From the NCBI GenBank assembly GCA_002361485.1, contig DESZ01000008.1:9621-73620 (forward strand): a DNA stretch of 64,000 nucleotides. The letters are read 5' to 3'. The position numbers and the translations under genes were made by a program. Under the pieces are notes generated by a model. The model saw only the letters and a list, made by a program, of their open reading frames with translations, ran no database searches and was not told the DNA's origin. Positions 62,948 to 64,000 of the stretch are shown here, in pieces (the stretch's first letter is position 1; every line of letters starts with the position of its first letter). This DNA comes from Cyanobacteria bacterium UBA3301 (lineage in GTDB: Bacteria; Cyanobacteriota; Vampirovibrionia; Gastranaerophilales; Gastranaerophilaceae).

Positions 62948-64000
62948 CTAATTTTTCTCCTTTGCTGTTAATTCAACATTTTCTTCTTTTGATTTTATGT
63001 TTTTTACATATAATTCATCAAGCAAAACACAAATTGTTGCCGCCATTGCCGGCCCGAAAAGTACTCCGATAAAGCCGAAATATTTCCCGCCTAAAATTAA
63101 TGATAAGAATATAATTGTCGGATGTAAATCCATTAATTTACTAAAAGCATAAGGTCTGACCAAATTATTTTCTACGAGCTGAGCTACAACCATAATGATA
63201 AAAGTTGAAATAAGCACCTTTGTACCGAATTCATAAACACCTATTAAACAAATTACTATAGCGATAGCAGGCCCTACAACAGGAACAATATCCAAAATAG
63301 CTGCGATAATTGCAATAGATATTGCATAAGGATTTTGCAAAATTAATAAACCGATTGCATTAACAGCAAAAACACTTAACACAGCCATAGTTTGAGCAAA
63401 TACATAACCACCCATCTTTGAAGATATATCATCAACAATTTCTTCAGTCCTATCTTTTATATCTGCAGGAAAATATTTCAAAAAAGATTTTTTAATATTC
63501 TTTTTATCCTGCATAAAGAAAAACAGAAAGATTAAACCTGTTAAGCAATAAGCAAAACTTGAGCCCATACCTTTTATTAACCCTACAACATAATCTATAG
63601 CACCTTCGGTAGAACTTGCCATAGATGCGGTCATCCCATCAATATCTATTTTTGTTATACCCATTGCTTGAAATAAAGCACTTCCCTTGATTGCTTCATT
63701 TAAATTTTTAACATAATTCGGATACTCTTTAATTAATTCATTAATTTGATATGCACCTAACATAAATATGAATGTAAATAATAAGCCTAAAACAGCCAAT
63801 GCTCCAAAAAATACAATGCATGTAGCAACAGGTCTTGGCATTTTCTTTTCTAATTTATCGACAATGGGATTTAACGAGCAAGCAAATACCAGCGAAATAA
63901 ACAGCATTATCGCTACATCAACATTTGTAAACATAAAATATAAACAAAGGACAACAAAAAATCCAAAAAGAATAGTATTAATTGAAATTTCATTATTAAA
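62948..64000 (-). CDS. AI-2E family transporter (PerM-like), 5' end outside window
   Basis: The frame stays open past the first ATG (63934) to base 64000, so at least 350 aa are seen and the start is missing. Around eight membrane helices with the family signs ACSLNPIVDKLEKKMPR, the DIVPVVGPAIAIV motif and GKYFGFIGVLFGPAMAATI. PerM/AI-2E family proteins export or flip small molecules; despite the name most do not handle AI-2. The ATG at 63934 would remove the first membrane helix, so it is not the start. Confidence 0.88.
   Translation of the reverse strand, partial: FNNEISINTILFGFFVVLCLYFMFTNVDVAIMLFISLVFACSLNPIVDKLEKKMPRPVATCIVFFGALAVLGLLFTFIFMLGAYQINELIKEYPNYVKNLNEAIKGSALFQAMGITKIDIDGMTASMASSTEGAIDYVVGLIKGMGSSFAYCLTGLIFLFFFMQDKKNIKKSFLKYFPADIKDRTEEIVDDISSKMGGYVFAQTMAVLSVFAVNAIGLLILQNPYAISIAIIAAILDIVPVVGPAIAIVICLIGVYEFGTKVLISTFIIMVVAQLVENNLVRPYAFSKLMDLHPTIIFLSLILGGKYFGFIGVLFGPAMAATICVLLDELYVKNIKSKEENVELTAKEKN

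Noticed and set aside
62948..63934. AI-2E transporter starting at the ATG at 63934
   Set aside because: The frame stays open to the window end and the upstream residues form the expected first membrane helix.

Overview
The window reads as AT-rich chromosomal DNA of a diderm (outer-membrane) bacterium using the standard bacterial code. LPS, Mla-type, AsmA-like, TolC/RND and TonB-like genes point to an outer membrane. The tRNA-Glu is of cyanobacterial/plastid style. Several proteins have no recognisable family but share an N-terminal S-F-x-A-K motif. Together these suggest a gut Melainabacterium/Vampirovibrionia (Gastranaerophilales-like) relative of Cyanobacteria. The lineage call is an inference. 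The organism looks host-associated and fermentative, and no phage, plasmid or CRISPR locus is visible.

Layout. 0-10 kb: a truncated alanine/sodium symporter with an ACT protein, pheT, a MlaA-hydrolase fusion, a DUF4127 protein with an MntP-type Mn exporter, and a patatin. 10-10.5 kb: tRNA-Leu(UAA) preceded by a partial copy of its own 5' end and followed by a palindromic repeat. 10.5-17.8 kb: YjbR/PHP genes, RNase PH, small exported coiled-coil proteins, acetolactate synthase and kdsB. 17.9-23.5 kb: a 925-aa orphan protein, then accD-accA-prmA. 23.5-25.4 kb: a BlaI-type repressor in a three-gene operon ending in a secreted serpin-like protein. 25.46-25.92 kb: a 458-bp non-coding element with 21-bp perfect terminal inverted repeats, packed with hairpins. 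25.9-28.7 kb: aroK-aroB-hxlR and tyrA.

28.7-36.9 kb: a repeat protein with a Lys/Thr-rich linker, a NarL-type regulator followed by a soluble histidine kinase, a lytic transglycosylase, metG, a TonB-like protein and three unknowns. 36.9-37.25 kb: tRNA-Glu(UUC) whose 3' end and terminator are duplicated downstream. 37.3-47 kb: a stand-alone TOPRIM protein, a papain-like cysteine peptidase candidate, a 5'-nucleotidase without signal peptide, gshA, rsmA, manC, a (homo)citrate-synthase-like enzyme and a C_GCAxxG_C_C protein. 47-56 kb: a beta-rich protein with acidic linkers, a VanX-like dipeptidase, and an RND efflux operon. 56-59.2 kb: a tightly coupled operon of HAD phosphatase, class III aminotransferase, alpha/beta hydrolase with a cysteine nucleophile, and a small membrane protein. 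59.2-64 kb: an AsmA-like protein, a secreted unknown and a truncated AI-2E family transporter.

Functional threads are aromatic amino-acid synthesis (aroK, aroB, tyrA), fatty-acid initiation (accD, accA), the envelope (kdsB, MlaA fusion, AsmA-like, RND/TolC, manC), translation (pheT, metG, rsmA, prmA, rph, two tRNAs) and many small exported proteins. The best candidates for undescribed biology are the BlaI/serpin-like operon, the hairpin-rich inverted-repeat element, the aminotransferase/Cys-hydrolase operon, the Cys-His-Asn protein next to the nucleotidase, and the two partially duplicated tRNA loci. Several genes also appear to be transcribed as leaderless mRNAs.
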